From NCBI GenBank assembly GCA_027016675.1, contig JALUSH010000109.1, forward strand, positions 4,188 to 12,309: a stretch of DNA of 8,122 bases. The letters are read 5' to 3'. The stretch comes from Thermodesulfovibrio sp. GTDB taxonomy: Bacteria; Nitrospirota; Thermodesulfovibrionia; Thermodesulfovibrionales; JdFR-85. Under the pieces are notes generated by a model. That model did not search any database and was not told the origin of the DNA. It saw only the letters and a program-made list of their open reading frames with translations. This document shows positions 1-6,044 of the stretch, one piece after another (position 1 is the stretch's first letter; each line of letters begins with the position of its first letter). The translations under genes and the position numbers were made by a program.

Positions 1-59
1 GGCTCAGGTCCTCTTTTGACTTAAACCACCTCCTTTCTGGACCATCGCCCTAACTCTTT

Positions 60-71
60 GATATTTATATC
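60..71. promoter_or_regulatory. Short AT-rich dyad upstream of the ligase promoter
   Basis: Arms GATAT (60-64) and ATATC (67-71) flank a TT centre. The dyad lies 32 bp, about three helical turns, upstream of the stronger dyad at 90-105, on the same DNA face. It could be an auxiliary operator, but AT-rich dyads this short occur often by chance. Confidence 0.2.
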
Positions 72-89
72 GGCCAAAAATCCAAAAAC

Positions 90-105
90 TTTAATCTTGA
101 TTAAA
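90..105. promoter_or_regulatory. Perfect 7-bp inverted repeat overlapping the -35 box (candidate operator)
   Basis: TTTAATC (90-96) and GATTAAA (99-105) are exact reverse complements separated by TT. The right half and centre coincide with the proposed -35 hexamer TTGATT at 97-102, so a dimeric protein bound here would block RNA polymerase. No regulator gene is visible in the window. The operator role is inferred from symmetry and position only. Confidence 0.35.
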
Positions 106-126
106 ACCTTCCATGTTCAATACAAT
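97..126 (+). promoter_or_regulatory. Sigma-70-type promoter for the phenylacetate-CoA ligase gene
   Basis: A -35 element TTGATT (97-102) and a -10 element TACAAT (121-126, 5 of 6 consensus bases) are separated by 18 bp. Transcription would start near 133, giving a leader of roughly 24 nt that contains the ribosome binding site GAGGAGGA at 143-150. Spacing and placement suit the downstream gene well. Confidence 0.55.
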
Positions 127-156
127 GAAATAACAAGATTTTGAGGAGGATTATCT

Positions 157-1455
157 ATGTGCTGGGAACCGCAACAGGAGTGTATGGCAAGGGAAGAACT
201 GGAACAGCTACAGCTTGAGCGCCTCGAGGCCACGATCAATCGTGCCTACCTGAATGTCCCATTTTACAGAAAAAAGTTCGATCAACTTGGAATAGACCCT
301 GATCAGATAAGATCCCTTGATGACCTAAAACGACTACCCTTTACAACCAAGGAGGACCTGAGAGACAATTATCCTTATGGAATGTTTGCAGTGCCTCTGA
401 GGGAGGTTGTGCGAATACATGCTTCATCAGGTACCACCGGAATACCCACTGTGGTGGGATATACCAGGAATGATATAAAGACCTGGTCCAACCTTGTGGC
501 AAGGATACTCACTGCAGGTGGAGTAACAAAGGACGATGTGGTTCAGATAGCCTTTGGTTACGGCCTCTTCACCGGTGGATTTGGCCTTCATTATGGAGCA
601 GAAAGAATAGGAGCCTCTGTTATACCCATTTCAAGCGGTAATACAAAGCGCCAGATAAAAATAATGCAGGATTTCAAGACCACCACATTGATATGTACAC
701 CCAGTTATGCCCTTTTGATGGCAGATACCATGTTCGAGATGGGTATAAATATTAATGCCCTTTCTTTGAAATATGGTCTTTTTGGTGCTGAACCATGGTC
801 TGAAGCAATGAGACAGGAGATAGAGGAGAAACTCAAGATCATTGCAACAGACAACTATGGTCTCAGCGAGGTGATGGGACCTGGAGTGGCAGGTGAGTGT
901 CTGCAAAGGAACGGCCTTCACATAAATGAAGACCACTTCCTGGTGGAGATTATTAATCCTGATACACTTGAGCCTGTAAGACCAGGTGAGGTGGGAGAGC
1001 TGGTAATTACCACCCTTACAAAAGAGGCCCTGCCCATGATCCGTTACAGAACCAGGGACCTGACCCGTTTGATAACAGAACCATGTCCTTGTGGTAGAAC
1101 ATTTCGCAGGATGTCCAAGATTCTTGGTAGAACTGACGACATGTTGATAATCAAAGGAGTAAATGTCTTTCCATCACAGATTGAGACAGTGCTCTTTGAG
1201 ATAGAGGGTACAGAACCCCACTACCAGATAATAGTGGACAGGAAAGGGCATCTTGACGAACTCACTGTGCTGGTTGAGGTGTCAGAGGAGATATTCTTTG
1301 ATGAGATGAAAAAACAACATGAATTTGTTGATCTTATCAAACGTCGTCTGGCCTCAGAACTGGGAATACAGGTGGAGGTAAAACTTGTGGAAAAGAAAAC
1401 CCTTGAACGTTTTGAAGGCAAGGCAAAAAGGGTGATAGACAGAAGGAAGATCTAA
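157..1455 (+). CDS. paaK: Phenylacetate-CoA ligase (PaaK family, AMP-forming)
   Basis: This is a cytoplasmic acyl-adenylate-forming ligase: phenylacetate (or a related aryl acid) + ATP + CoA gives the acyl-CoA + AMP + PPi. The 432 aa are full length for the PaaK family. The N-terminal helical PaaK region (about 1-75) is followed by the phosphate loop ASSGTTGIPT at 89-98. DNYGLSE (232-238) is the core motif around the adenylate, and YRTRDL at 297-302 occupies the ribose-binding Asp position. The hinge region GRTDDMLIIKGVNVFPSQIE (324-343, two residues over the minimum motif) leads into the small C-terminal domain, whose GKAKR (421-425) should supply the catalytic lysine. CPC at 310-312 is a notable cysteine pair. 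The start is fixed by GAGGAGGA 6 nt upstream. Family members in anaerobes often work beside indolepyruvate:ferredoxin oxidoreductase in aromatic amino-acid turnover, but no such gene lies here. Family is secure; the exact aryl substrate is not. Confidence 0.9.
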   Translation: MCWEPQQECMAREELEQLQLERLEATINRAYLNVPFYRKKFDQLGIDPDQIRSLDDLKRLPFTTKEDLRDNYPYGMFAVPLREVVRIHASSGTTGIPTVVGYTRNDIKTWSNLVARILTAGGVTKDDVVQIAFGYGLFTGGFGLHYGAERIGASVIPISSGNTKRQIKIMQDFKTTTLICTPSYALLMADTMFEMGININALSLKYGLFGAEPWSEAMRQEIEEKLKIIATDNYGLSEVMGPGVAGECLQRNGLHINEDHFLVEIINPDTLEPVRPGEVGELVITTLTKEALPMIRYRTRDLTRLITEPCPCGRTFRRMSKILGRTDDMLIIKGVNVFPSQIETVLFEIEGTEPHYQIIVDRKGHLDELTVLVEVSEEIFFDEMKKQHEFVDLIKRRLASELGIQVEVKLVEKKTLERFEGKAKRVIDRRKI

Positions 1456-1470
1456 ATCTTTTAAATCTGT

Positions 1471-2286
1471 TTATTTTGAATAGTCATAGACCTGCAGGAA
1501 ACTTATTGCGTTCTTGTAAAGTATTTTTTCCTTTAAATTATCATTAAGGGGTAGATTTAGAACTCTCTCAACCATCTCCTTCTGATCTGTCCAGGGACTG
1601 TCTGTACCAAAAAAGACCCTCTCAGGGTCAAAGGCTGAAAGGATACTCAAGAACTCCTCTTCGGTCATCTCCGTCATGGTCATGGATATTTCGGTATAGA
1701 TATTCTCAAACCCTGCTATTTCATTGATCCTGTCCCACTGCCGCCATCCACCCAGATGTGTTGCTACTATCTTAAGCTCGGGATAATGTCCTGCCAGACG
1801 GGCAAGACGCTCCAGATCAGCGTTATGATTTCCTGGAAAGGCAATATCATAGCCTGTATGAAAAACCACGAAAAGACCTTCCTGGATTATAAGCTCGTAG
1901 ACTGGAAACATCCCTGCACTATCTATCTCAAAGTCCTGATACATGGGATGCAATTTGACACCATAAATACCTGATGCCTTTGCCTCCTTTACTACCTCCT
2001 TGATTTGCCCATGAGGAGTATGGGGATGGATGGAAATAAGTGGATATATCCTCCTGCCCTTTATCTTTTTACAAAACTTTAGGATAGGAATCACCTGTGA
2101 GGGCTTTGTTGCAATATTTGCCACAACACTGAGTACTATACCTGCCTCTTCCATGGAAGAAAGAAGGCCGCTGAGTGTTCCATCAGTGCAGGGTCTGTAG
2201 TCTCCGGAATGTTCAGAGAGTTGTGAGAGAGCCCTTTCAGCAATCTCGTCAGGGAATATATGTGTATGGAAATCAATAATATTCAT
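1471..2286 (-). CDS. Metal-dependent amidohydrolase family protein (TIM barrel)
   Basis: A cytoplasmic hydrolase or decarboxylase of the amidohydrolase-2 type, 271 aa and complete. The metal ligands typical of the superfamily are visible: HTH at 7-9 on strand 1 (H7 and H9), K111 within GVKLHPM, H143 in VVFHTGY, H177 in ATHLGG and D229 in FGTDSPW. The closing FGTDSPW-type motif and the helix ending in LYKNAISFL (256-264) are characteristic. The substrate cannot be read from the sequence; the superfamily includes hydrolases and non-oxidative decarboxylases. The start is supported by AAAGGAG (2291-2297 on the opposite strand) 4 nt upstream. It converges on the ligase gene with a 15-nt gap and diverges from cooC, so it is transcribed alone within this window. 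There is no evidence that it acts in one-carbon metabolism. Confidence 0.85.
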   Translation of the reverse strand: MNIIDFHTHIFPDEIAERALSQLSEHSGDYRPCTDGTLSGLLSSMEEAGIVLSVVANIATKPSQVIPILKFCKKIKGRRIYPLISIHPHTPHGQIKEVVKEAKASGIYGVKLHPMYQDFEIDSAGMFPVYELIIQEGLFVVFHTGYDIAFPGNHNADLERLARLAGHYPELKIVATHLGGWRQWDRINEIAGFENIYTEISMTMTEMTEEEFLSILSAFDPERVFFGTDSPWTDQKEMVERVLNLPLNDNLKEKILYKNAISFLQVYDYSK

Positions 2287-2317
2287 ATTACTCCTTTAAG
2301 AGAAGATATTAGCAATA

Positions 2318-2347
2318 ATTATAGTTAATTTTTTGACAGGTTTTCAA
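2318..2347 (-). promoter_or_regulatory. Sigma-70-type promoter for the amidohydrolase gene
   Basis: Read leftward, TTGAAA (complement of 2342-2347, 5 of 6) is followed after 18 bp by a perfect TATAAT (complement of 2318-2323). Transcription would start near 2311, leaving a 25-nt leader with the AAAGGAG site. The element is interlocked with the rightward cooC promoter. Confidence 0.6.
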
Positions 2348-2362
2348 AGGTAATGTTAAAAT
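2333..2362 (+). promoter_or_regulatory. Sigma-70-type promoter for the cooC one-carbon operon
   Basis: A perfect -35 box TTGACA (2333-2338) and TAAAAT (2357-2362, 5 of 6) are separated by 18 bp. The predicted start of transcription falls at about 2368-2370, on the second in-frame ATG of cooC. The -35 boxes of the two divergent promoters lie inside each other's spacers, so both cannot be occupied at once. The leaderless consequence is inference. Confidence 0.55.
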
Positions 2363-2367
2363 TTTCT

Positions 2368-3144
2368 ATGAAAATCGCCATTACCGGAAAAGGCGGGGTG
2401 GGCAAGACCACCCTTTCATCTATTCTGAGTTTTCTCTATACAAAAGAGGGCAAGAGGGTGGTAGCAGTGGATGCCGACCCTGATGCAAACCTTGCCCAGG
2501 CCTTTGGCCTTGCAGAAGAAGAGATAATTGACATAAGGCCCATATCAGAACTCACGGATGTGATAGCTGAACGAACAGGGGCAAGGCCTGGAAGCATGGG
2601 TGGTGTTTTTAAACTGAACCCCAGGGTGGATGACATACCTGATGAGTTCGGCAAGAGGATAAATGGAATCACCCTTCTTGTAATGGGTAAATCAAAGGAG
2701 GCTGCCTCGGGATGTTATTGCCCTGAGAATGTATTCCTGAGAAGGCTCCTGAGACACCTTGTGGTTGAAAGAGACGAGGTGGTGATAGTGGATATGGAGG
2801 CAGGAATAGAGCATCTCACAAGGGGAACTGCAGAGGGTGTTGATGCCTTCATCGTGGTTGTTGAGCCAGGGCAGCGTTCCATCCAGACAGCACATCAGGT
2901 TAAGGAGATGGCCAGGGGGCTTGGAGTGAAAAATGTCTATGTGGTTGCCAACAAGATACACAGGCCTGAAGATCTGGATTTTATTGAGGGTGCACTGCTT
3001 GAAATGATACTTCTTGGCTCAATAAGTTTCAGGCCTGAAATCATGGATGCAGACATCAAAGGGCTCCCACCATACGAGGCAAGCCCTGAAACCGTTGAAG
3101 AGGTCATGAAAATCAAGAAAAGGCTGGATGAGTTGAAGGTATGA
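2368..3144 (+). CDS. cooC: CooC-type nickel-insertion ATPase (CO dehydrogenase maturation factor)
   Basis: A MinD/NifH-type P-loop ATPase (258 aa from this start) that, by family, uses ATP-driven dimerisation to load nickel into the C-cluster of CO dehydrogenase or CODH/acetyl-CoA synthase. The deviant Walker A KGGVGKTT is at residues 8-15, and the switch region VDADPDANL is at 34-42. GCYCPEN contains the CxC pair (C116, C118) that binds metal at the dimer interface in characterised CooC proteins. The Walker B strand VVIVDMEAG is at 138-146 (D142). The start at MKIAIT is the usual family N-terminus. An alternative ATG at 2353 adds five residues (MLKFS) but has only AAAGG 2 nt upstream and lies between the proposed -35 and -10 boxes. 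The stop overlaps the next gene by 4 nt. No CODH gene is in the window. Related ATPases of unknown role exist, but the CxC argues for CooC. Confidence 0.85.
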   Translation: MKIAITGKGGVGKTTLSSILSFLYTKEGKRVVAVDADPDANLAQAFGLAEEEIIDIRPISELTDVIAERTGARPGSMGGVFKLNPRVDDIPDEFGKRINGITLLVMGKSKEAASGCYCPENVFLRRLLRHLVVERDEVVIVDMEAGIEHLTRGTAEGVDAFIVVVEPGQRSIQTAHQVKEMARGLGVKNVYVVANKIHRPEDLDFIEGALLEMILLGSISFRPEIMDADIKGLPPYEASPETVEEVMKIKKRLDELKV

Positions 3145-3749
3145 TGACAGCGAATAAATTACTGGATAAAAAGGAACTGAGAAGGAAGATAATACAAAGA
3201 AGGGATAGGATCCCCTCCGAGGTAAGGGCAATAAAAGACAGAGAGATAATGGATAGGATAGTCAGTTACAAGCCCTTTACAGAGATTGGAACTGTTATGC
3301 TTTTTGCCTCCTTCCGCTCTGAAGTGAACACCTTTCCCATAATCGAAAAGGCATTGCAAAGAGGCAAAAGAGTGGCATTGCCGAGGGTAAATAGAAGTGA
3401 ACGGATGCTCGAACTTTACTACATAGAATCCATGGAACAGCTTGAAACAGGTTATATGGGGATAAAGGAGCCTATAGTCTCTCCTGAACGTATTGCATTG
3501 GCTGAGGATATGGAGATTATTGTACTTCCTGGGGTTGCCTTTGACGAGCAGGGGGGGAGGCTTGGGTATGGTGGAGGATACTATGACAGACTACTGGATT
3601 CTCTCCGGAAGGCTCCTCTGCTTGTAGCTGTAGCCTATGAAGAACAGATAGTGGATGAGATACCTGTTGAGCAGCATGACAGGAGGGTTCAGGTTATTAT
3701 TACAGATAAAAGGGTAATAGAGGTAGCAGATGGACATCAAAAAAATTGA
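3141..3749 (+). CDS. 5-formyltetrahydrofolate cyclo-ligase (5,10-methenyl-THF synthetase)
   Basis: It converts 5-formyl-THF + ATP to 5,10-methenyl-THF + ADP + Pi, returning a dead-end storage folate to the pathway served by FolD downstream. The protein is 202 aa, normal for the YgfA/Fau/MTHFS family. The N-terminal KKELRRKI stretch (10-17) carries the conserved basic ATP-contact region. FASFRSEVNT (55-64) lies near the substrate pocket. The signature LPGVAFDEQGGRLGYGGGYY (129-148) is followed by DRLL. EQHDRRVQVIITD (177-189) is the conserved C-terminal block. Either of two adjacent ATGs (3141 or 3144) may be used; GAAGG at 3135-3139 is better spaced from the second. ATGA coupling with cooC and a 20-nt overlap with folE indicate one transcript. 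Confidence 0.92.
   Translation: MMTANKLLDKKELRRKIIQRRDRIPSEVRAIKDREIMDRIVSYKPFTEIGTVMLFASFRSEVNTFPIIEKALQRGKRVALPRVNRSERMLELYYIESMEQLETGYMGIKEPIVSPERIALAEDMEIIVLPGVAFDEQGGRLGYGGGYYDRLLDSLRKAPLLVAVAYEEQIVDEIPVEQHDRRVQVIITDKRVIEVADGHQKN
3720..3749 (+). promoter_or_regulatory. folE ribosome binding site and 20-nt coding overlap with an A7 run
   Basis: GAGG at 3720-3723 sits 6 nt before the folE ATG at 3730, inside the last codons of the cyclo-ligase. The overlap contains seven consecutive A (3739-3745) just before the cyclo-ligase stop at 3747-3749. folE is in the +1 frame relative to the cyclo-ligase, so terminating ribosomes could re-initiate. Loss of one A would fuse the two reading frames. 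Confidence 0.55.
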
Positions 3750-4293
3750 ACAAGGTGTAAGACTGCTGCTTGAAGGAATGGGGGAGGACCCTGAAAGACC
3801 TGGGCTCAGAAGGACTCCGCAGCGTGTGGCCAGGATGTTTGAGGAAATCTTCTCTGGATTGAGTGAACAGCCAGAAGACCTTCTGAAGCCAATTGAGGGA
3901 GAAAGCCATGACGAGATGGTAATGCTCAAGAACATACCCTTTTACTCGGTATGCGAGCACCACCTCTTACCCTTCTTTGGACGTGCCCATATTGCCTATA
4001 TACCTGAGAAGGGCAGGATTGTTGGCATAGGGGAGCTGGCAAAGGCCCTTGAGATACTTGCCAAGAGACCACAGGTGCAGGAACGGCTCACTGCACAACT
4101 GGCTGATATGATAATGGAGCGGCTGAAACCAAAGGGTGCCATGGTAATAATAGATGCAGAGCACCTCTGCCTCAGCATGAGAGGCATCAAGAAACCTGGT
4201 TCAAGAACCGTTACATCAGCGGTGCGGGGCATCTTCAGGTCAAAACAGTCCACAAGGGAAGAGATGCTAGAGTTGCTGAAGAGAGAGAGTTAA
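3730..4293 (+). CDS. folE: GTP cyclohydrolase I (type IA)
   Basis: It catalyses GTP + H2O to 7,8-dihydroneopterin triphosphate + formate, the first step of folate (and related pterin) synthesis, as a zinc-dependent toroidal decamer in the cytoplasm. The 187 aa match the compact bacterial form. PGLRRTPQRVARMF (24-37) is the conserved N-terminal helix block. FYSVCEHHLLPFFG (71-84) supplies zinc ligands C75 and H78 and the neighbouring H77. GIGELAK (99-105) and AEHLCLSMRGIKKPGS (143-158) complete the active site, with third zinc ligand C147 and catalytic H145. TVTSAVRGIF (160-169) is the closing signature. All zinc ligands are present, so this is the IA enzyme and not the FolE2 type. Placement between folate interconversion genes suggests supply of the tetrahydrofolate pool for C1 metabolism. 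Confidence 0.95.
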   Translation: MDIKKIEQGVRLLLEGMGEDPERPGLRRTPQRVARMFEEIFSGLSEQPEDLLKPIEGESHDEMVMLKNIPFYSVCEHHLLPFFGRAHIAYIPEKGRIVGIGELAKALEILAKRPQVQERLTAQLADMIMERLKPKGAMVIIDAEHLCLSMRGIKKPGSRTVTSAVRGIFRSKQSTREEMLELLKRES

Positions 4294-4299
4294 ACAATA

Positions 4300-4320
4300 T
4301 AAGTAATAAATAACTACTTA
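4300..4320 (+). repeat. Small AT-rich inverted repeat in the folE-folD gap
   Basis: TAAGTA (4300-4305) and TACTTA (4315-4320) form a 6-bp stem with a 9-nt loop, directly before the folD ribosome binding site (AAGGAGGA, 4323-4330). Only one pair is G-C, so the hairpin would be weak. There is no U-tract, so it is not an intrinsic terminator. Confidence 0.25.
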
Positions 4321-4336
4321 ATAAGGAGGATGTCTT

Positions 4337-5242
4337 ATGTCAGCCAAGATCATTGATGGAAAGGCAATCGCCGCAGAGATCCGTGAAGAACTCAAAAAGG
4401 AAGTTGAGGAGATGAAGGAGCAGCACGGTGTGGTACCAGGACTTGTTACAATCCTGGTAGGGCAGAATCCTGCCTCTGTCAGTTATGTAACTGCAAAACA
4501 GAAGACCGCACATGAGCTTGGTTTCTACTCTGTGCAGGATGACCAGCCAGAGGATATCCCTGAAGATGAACTTCTGAACCTCATTGACAAATATAACAAT
4601 GATCCAAAGATCCACGGCATACTGGTACAGCTTCCCCTTCCAAAGCACATAAACGAAAAGAAGGTTATCAATGCCATAGATCCTGACAAGGATGTGGACT
4701 GCTTCCATCCAGTGAATCTGGGTCGCCTTGTTATCGGTGGAGAGGAGACAAGATTCCTGCCCTGCACTCCTGCAGGTATTCAGGAACTCATTGTCCGCTC
4801 GGGGTTTGAAACCTCAGGTGCAGAGGTAGTGGTGGTGGGCAGGTCAAACATCGTTGGGAAGCCCATTGCCATAATGATGATGCAGAAAGGACCCGGAGCC
4901 AATGCCACTGTAACTGTTGTACATACAAGGACAAAAGACCTTGCCTCTCACTGTAAGAGGGCTGATATCCTGATTGTTGCCGCTGGTGTGCCAGGGCTTG
5001 TAAAACCTGAGTGGATCAAGCCAGGTGCCTGTGTGATAGATGTAGGAGTAAACAGGGTTGGAGAGAAAAAGAGTGAAAAGACAGGCCGCATGATCCCCAT
5101 CCTGAAAGGTGATGTGGACTTTGATGCAGCCAAGGAGATAGCAGGTGCCATCACACCTGTGCCAGGTGGAGTGGGCCCTATGACCATCACCATGCTTATG
5201 AAGAATACTGTCCGGGCTGCTCAGTATGCAATAGGTAAATAA
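4337..5242 (+). CDS. folD: Bifunctional methylene-THF dehydrogenase / methenyl-THF cyclohydrolase
   Basis: It interconverts 10-formyl-THF, 5,10-methenyl-THF and 5,10-methylene-THF, the middle steps of the Wood-Ljungdahl methyl branch. The protein is 301 aa. The catalytic domain shows SYVTAKQK (49-56) with Y50 and the cyclohydrolase lysine K54, VQLPLPKH (97-104) with Q98, and DKDVDCFHP (117-125) with D121. The Rossmann domain has VVVGRSNIVGKP (165-176); its R169-S170 pair resembles NADP-binding FolD enzymes. TPVPGGVGPMT (273-283) is the C-terminal signature. A GPGANAT stretch (185-191) after the NAD(P) helix makes the protein slightly longer than the E. coli type; the same insertion occurs in other FolD sequences. 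AAGGAGGA lies 6 nt before the start. It follows folE by 43 nt, probably on the same transcript. Confidence 0.96.
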   Translation: MSAKIIDGKAIAAEIREELKKEVEEMKEQHGVVPGLVTILVGQNPASVSYVTAKQKTAHELGFYSVQDDQPEDIPEDELLNLIDKYNNDPKIHGILVQLPLPKHINEKKVINAIDPDKDVDCFHPVNLGRLVIGGEETRFLPCTPAGIQELIVRSGFETSGAEVVVVGRSNIVGKPIAIMMMQKGPGANATVTVVHTRTKDLASHCKRADILIVAAGVPGLVKPEWIKPGACVIDVGVNRVGEKKSEKTGRMIPILKGDVDFDAAKEIAGAITPVPGGVGPMTITMLMKNTVRAAQYAIGK

Positions 5243-5252
5243 CAATAATTAA

Positions 5253-5322
5253 AACCACTGAGGATACCGAGAAAGTTTTAAAAAGATTCTAATTCTTTTA
5301 GTTTTCTGAGTACTCTGTGGTT
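5253..5322. repeat. Imperfect 70-nt palindrome between folD and metV (dispersed-repeat type)
   Basis: The outer arms AACCACTGAG (5253-5262) and CTCTGTGGTT (5313-5322) are complementary at 9 of 10 positions. Inside them AGAAA (5270-5274) pairs with TTTCT (5303-5307), and TAAAAAGA (5279-5286) pairs with TCTTTTA (5294-5300) with one bulged A, leaving a 7-nt loop. The outer arm resembles the CTCTGTGGTT-type palindromes that are abundant between genes in many environmental bacterial genomes; that comparison is from memory. No U-tract follows, so attenuation or mRNA protection is more likely than termination, if it acts at all. Confidence 0.55.
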
Positions 5323-5347
5323 AAGATATTGAACAAAGGAGGTCTAA

Positions 5348-6016
5348 ATGATCATTACAAAAAAGAAAGACTTTCAGGAACTGATGGAAAACATCAAAAA
5401 CTACAGGAGTTTCTTTCTTATAGGCTGCTCTGAGTGTGCCTCCCTCTGCGGTACAGGCAGTGAGGAGGCAATAAAGGAACTCACAGAAGCACTCCAATCA
5501 GAAGGCAAAGAGGTTACAGGTGGTTTTGTACCAAAAACAGGCTGTCAGGTGCTGGGTACAAAGAAGGAACTCAAGGCATTCAAAGACCAGCTTGCCGAGA
5601 CAGATTGTATACTGGTTATGTCCTGCGGTGCTGGCACACAGACAGCGGTTGAACTCTTTCCGGACAAACCAGTCTATCCAACCAACGACTCTCTTTTCCT
5701 GGGCAATATGACCCGCTTTCAGATGTTTGATGAACGCTGCTCCCTCTGTGGGCAATGCATACTGGACAGGACAGGTGGTATCTGTCCTGTTACTACATGC
5801 CCCAAAGGACTTCTTAATGGTCCCTGTGGTGGCATGCAGGATGGCCACTGTGAGGTCTCCCCTGACATTCCCTGTGCCTGGGTGAGAATCTATGAGCGGA
5901 TGAAGAAACTGGACAAGCTGGAAGAACTCAGGGAATCTGTCCTTGATGCAAAGGACTGGTCGCATGCCCAGAAACCAAGGGCTCTCAGTACAAGAGAGAA
6001 GAAGGAAAAGAAATAA
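5348..6016 (+). CDS. metV: MetV, cysteine-rich iron-sulfur partner subunit of methylene-THF reductase
   Basis: This is the partner of MetF in the MetVF-type reductase of acetogens and related anaerobes, which passes electrons to the flavin subunit to reduce methylene-THF to methyl-THF. The protein is 222 aa with 14 cysteines. An N-terminal half with a Rossmann-like look carries CSECASLC (27-34), C66, and C87/C93 in DCILVMSCGAGTQTA. The C-terminal 'MTHFR C-terminal' zinc/Fe-S region carries CSLCGQC (131-137), C146, C151, NGPCGG (158-162), C168 and C176. Literature on MetV homologues describes bound Fe-S clusters; which cysteine holds which cluster is not assigned here. The tail from about 184 is highly charged (KEKK end). 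AAAGGAGG (5336-5343) lies 4 nt before the start. It precedes metF by 28 nt, as in most genomes with the pair. Confidence 0.92.
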   Translation: MIITKKKDFQELMENIKNYRSFFLIGCSECASLCGTGSEEAIKELTEALQSEGKEVTGGFVPKTGCQVLGTKKELKAFKDQLAETDCILVMSCGAGTQTAVELFPDKPVYPTNDSLFLGNMTRFQMFDERCSLCGQCILDRTGGICPVTTCPKGLLNGPCGGMQDGHCEVSPDIPCAWVRIYERMKKLDKLEELRESVLDAKDWSHAQKPRALSTREKKEKK

Positions 6017-6044
6017 ATTTAAAGGCTAAAGGAGGAACAGCAAC

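Larger units (their letters stand above)
1..156. other. Leader region upstream of the phenylacetate-CoA ligase
   Basis: No gene is supported here. On the minus strand AAAGGAGGT (complement of 28-36) looks like a strong ribosome binding site, but no ATG, GTG or TTG follows at usable distance before the window edge. A 13-codon minus frame (45 down to 4) spans it and is probably fortuitous. The right half contains the dyad, promoter and ribosome binding site of the ligase gene. Confidence 0.5.

Noticed and set aside
4..45. 13-codon minus-strand frame with an AAAGGAGGT inside it, as a leader peptide or upstream gene start
   Set aside because: The frame is too short, and no start codon follows the Shine-Dalgarno-like sequence at usable distance before the window edge.
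631..936. Long antisense frames inside the ligase, folD, metV, metF and panB genes
   Set aside because: They lie opposite clearly conserved proteins, have low-complexity or Cys/His-rich non-protein-like composition, and lack ribosome binding sites.
1453..1470. Bidirectional terminator between the ligase and the amidohydrolase
   Set aside because: The 15-nt gap contains a TAAATCT direct repeat but no inverted repeat with G-C pairs.
4273..4303. Internal promoter before folD (TTGCTG and TATAAG)
   Set aside because: The spacing is 19 bp and the match is moderate; the short gap and strong ribosome binding site are explained by co-transcription.
5348..6016. MetV as a stand-alone ferredoxin or a formate dehydrogenase subunit
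   Set aside because: The cysteine layout and the adjacent metF match the MTHFR C-terminal/MetV family rather than the 2[4Fe-4S] ferredoxin pattern.
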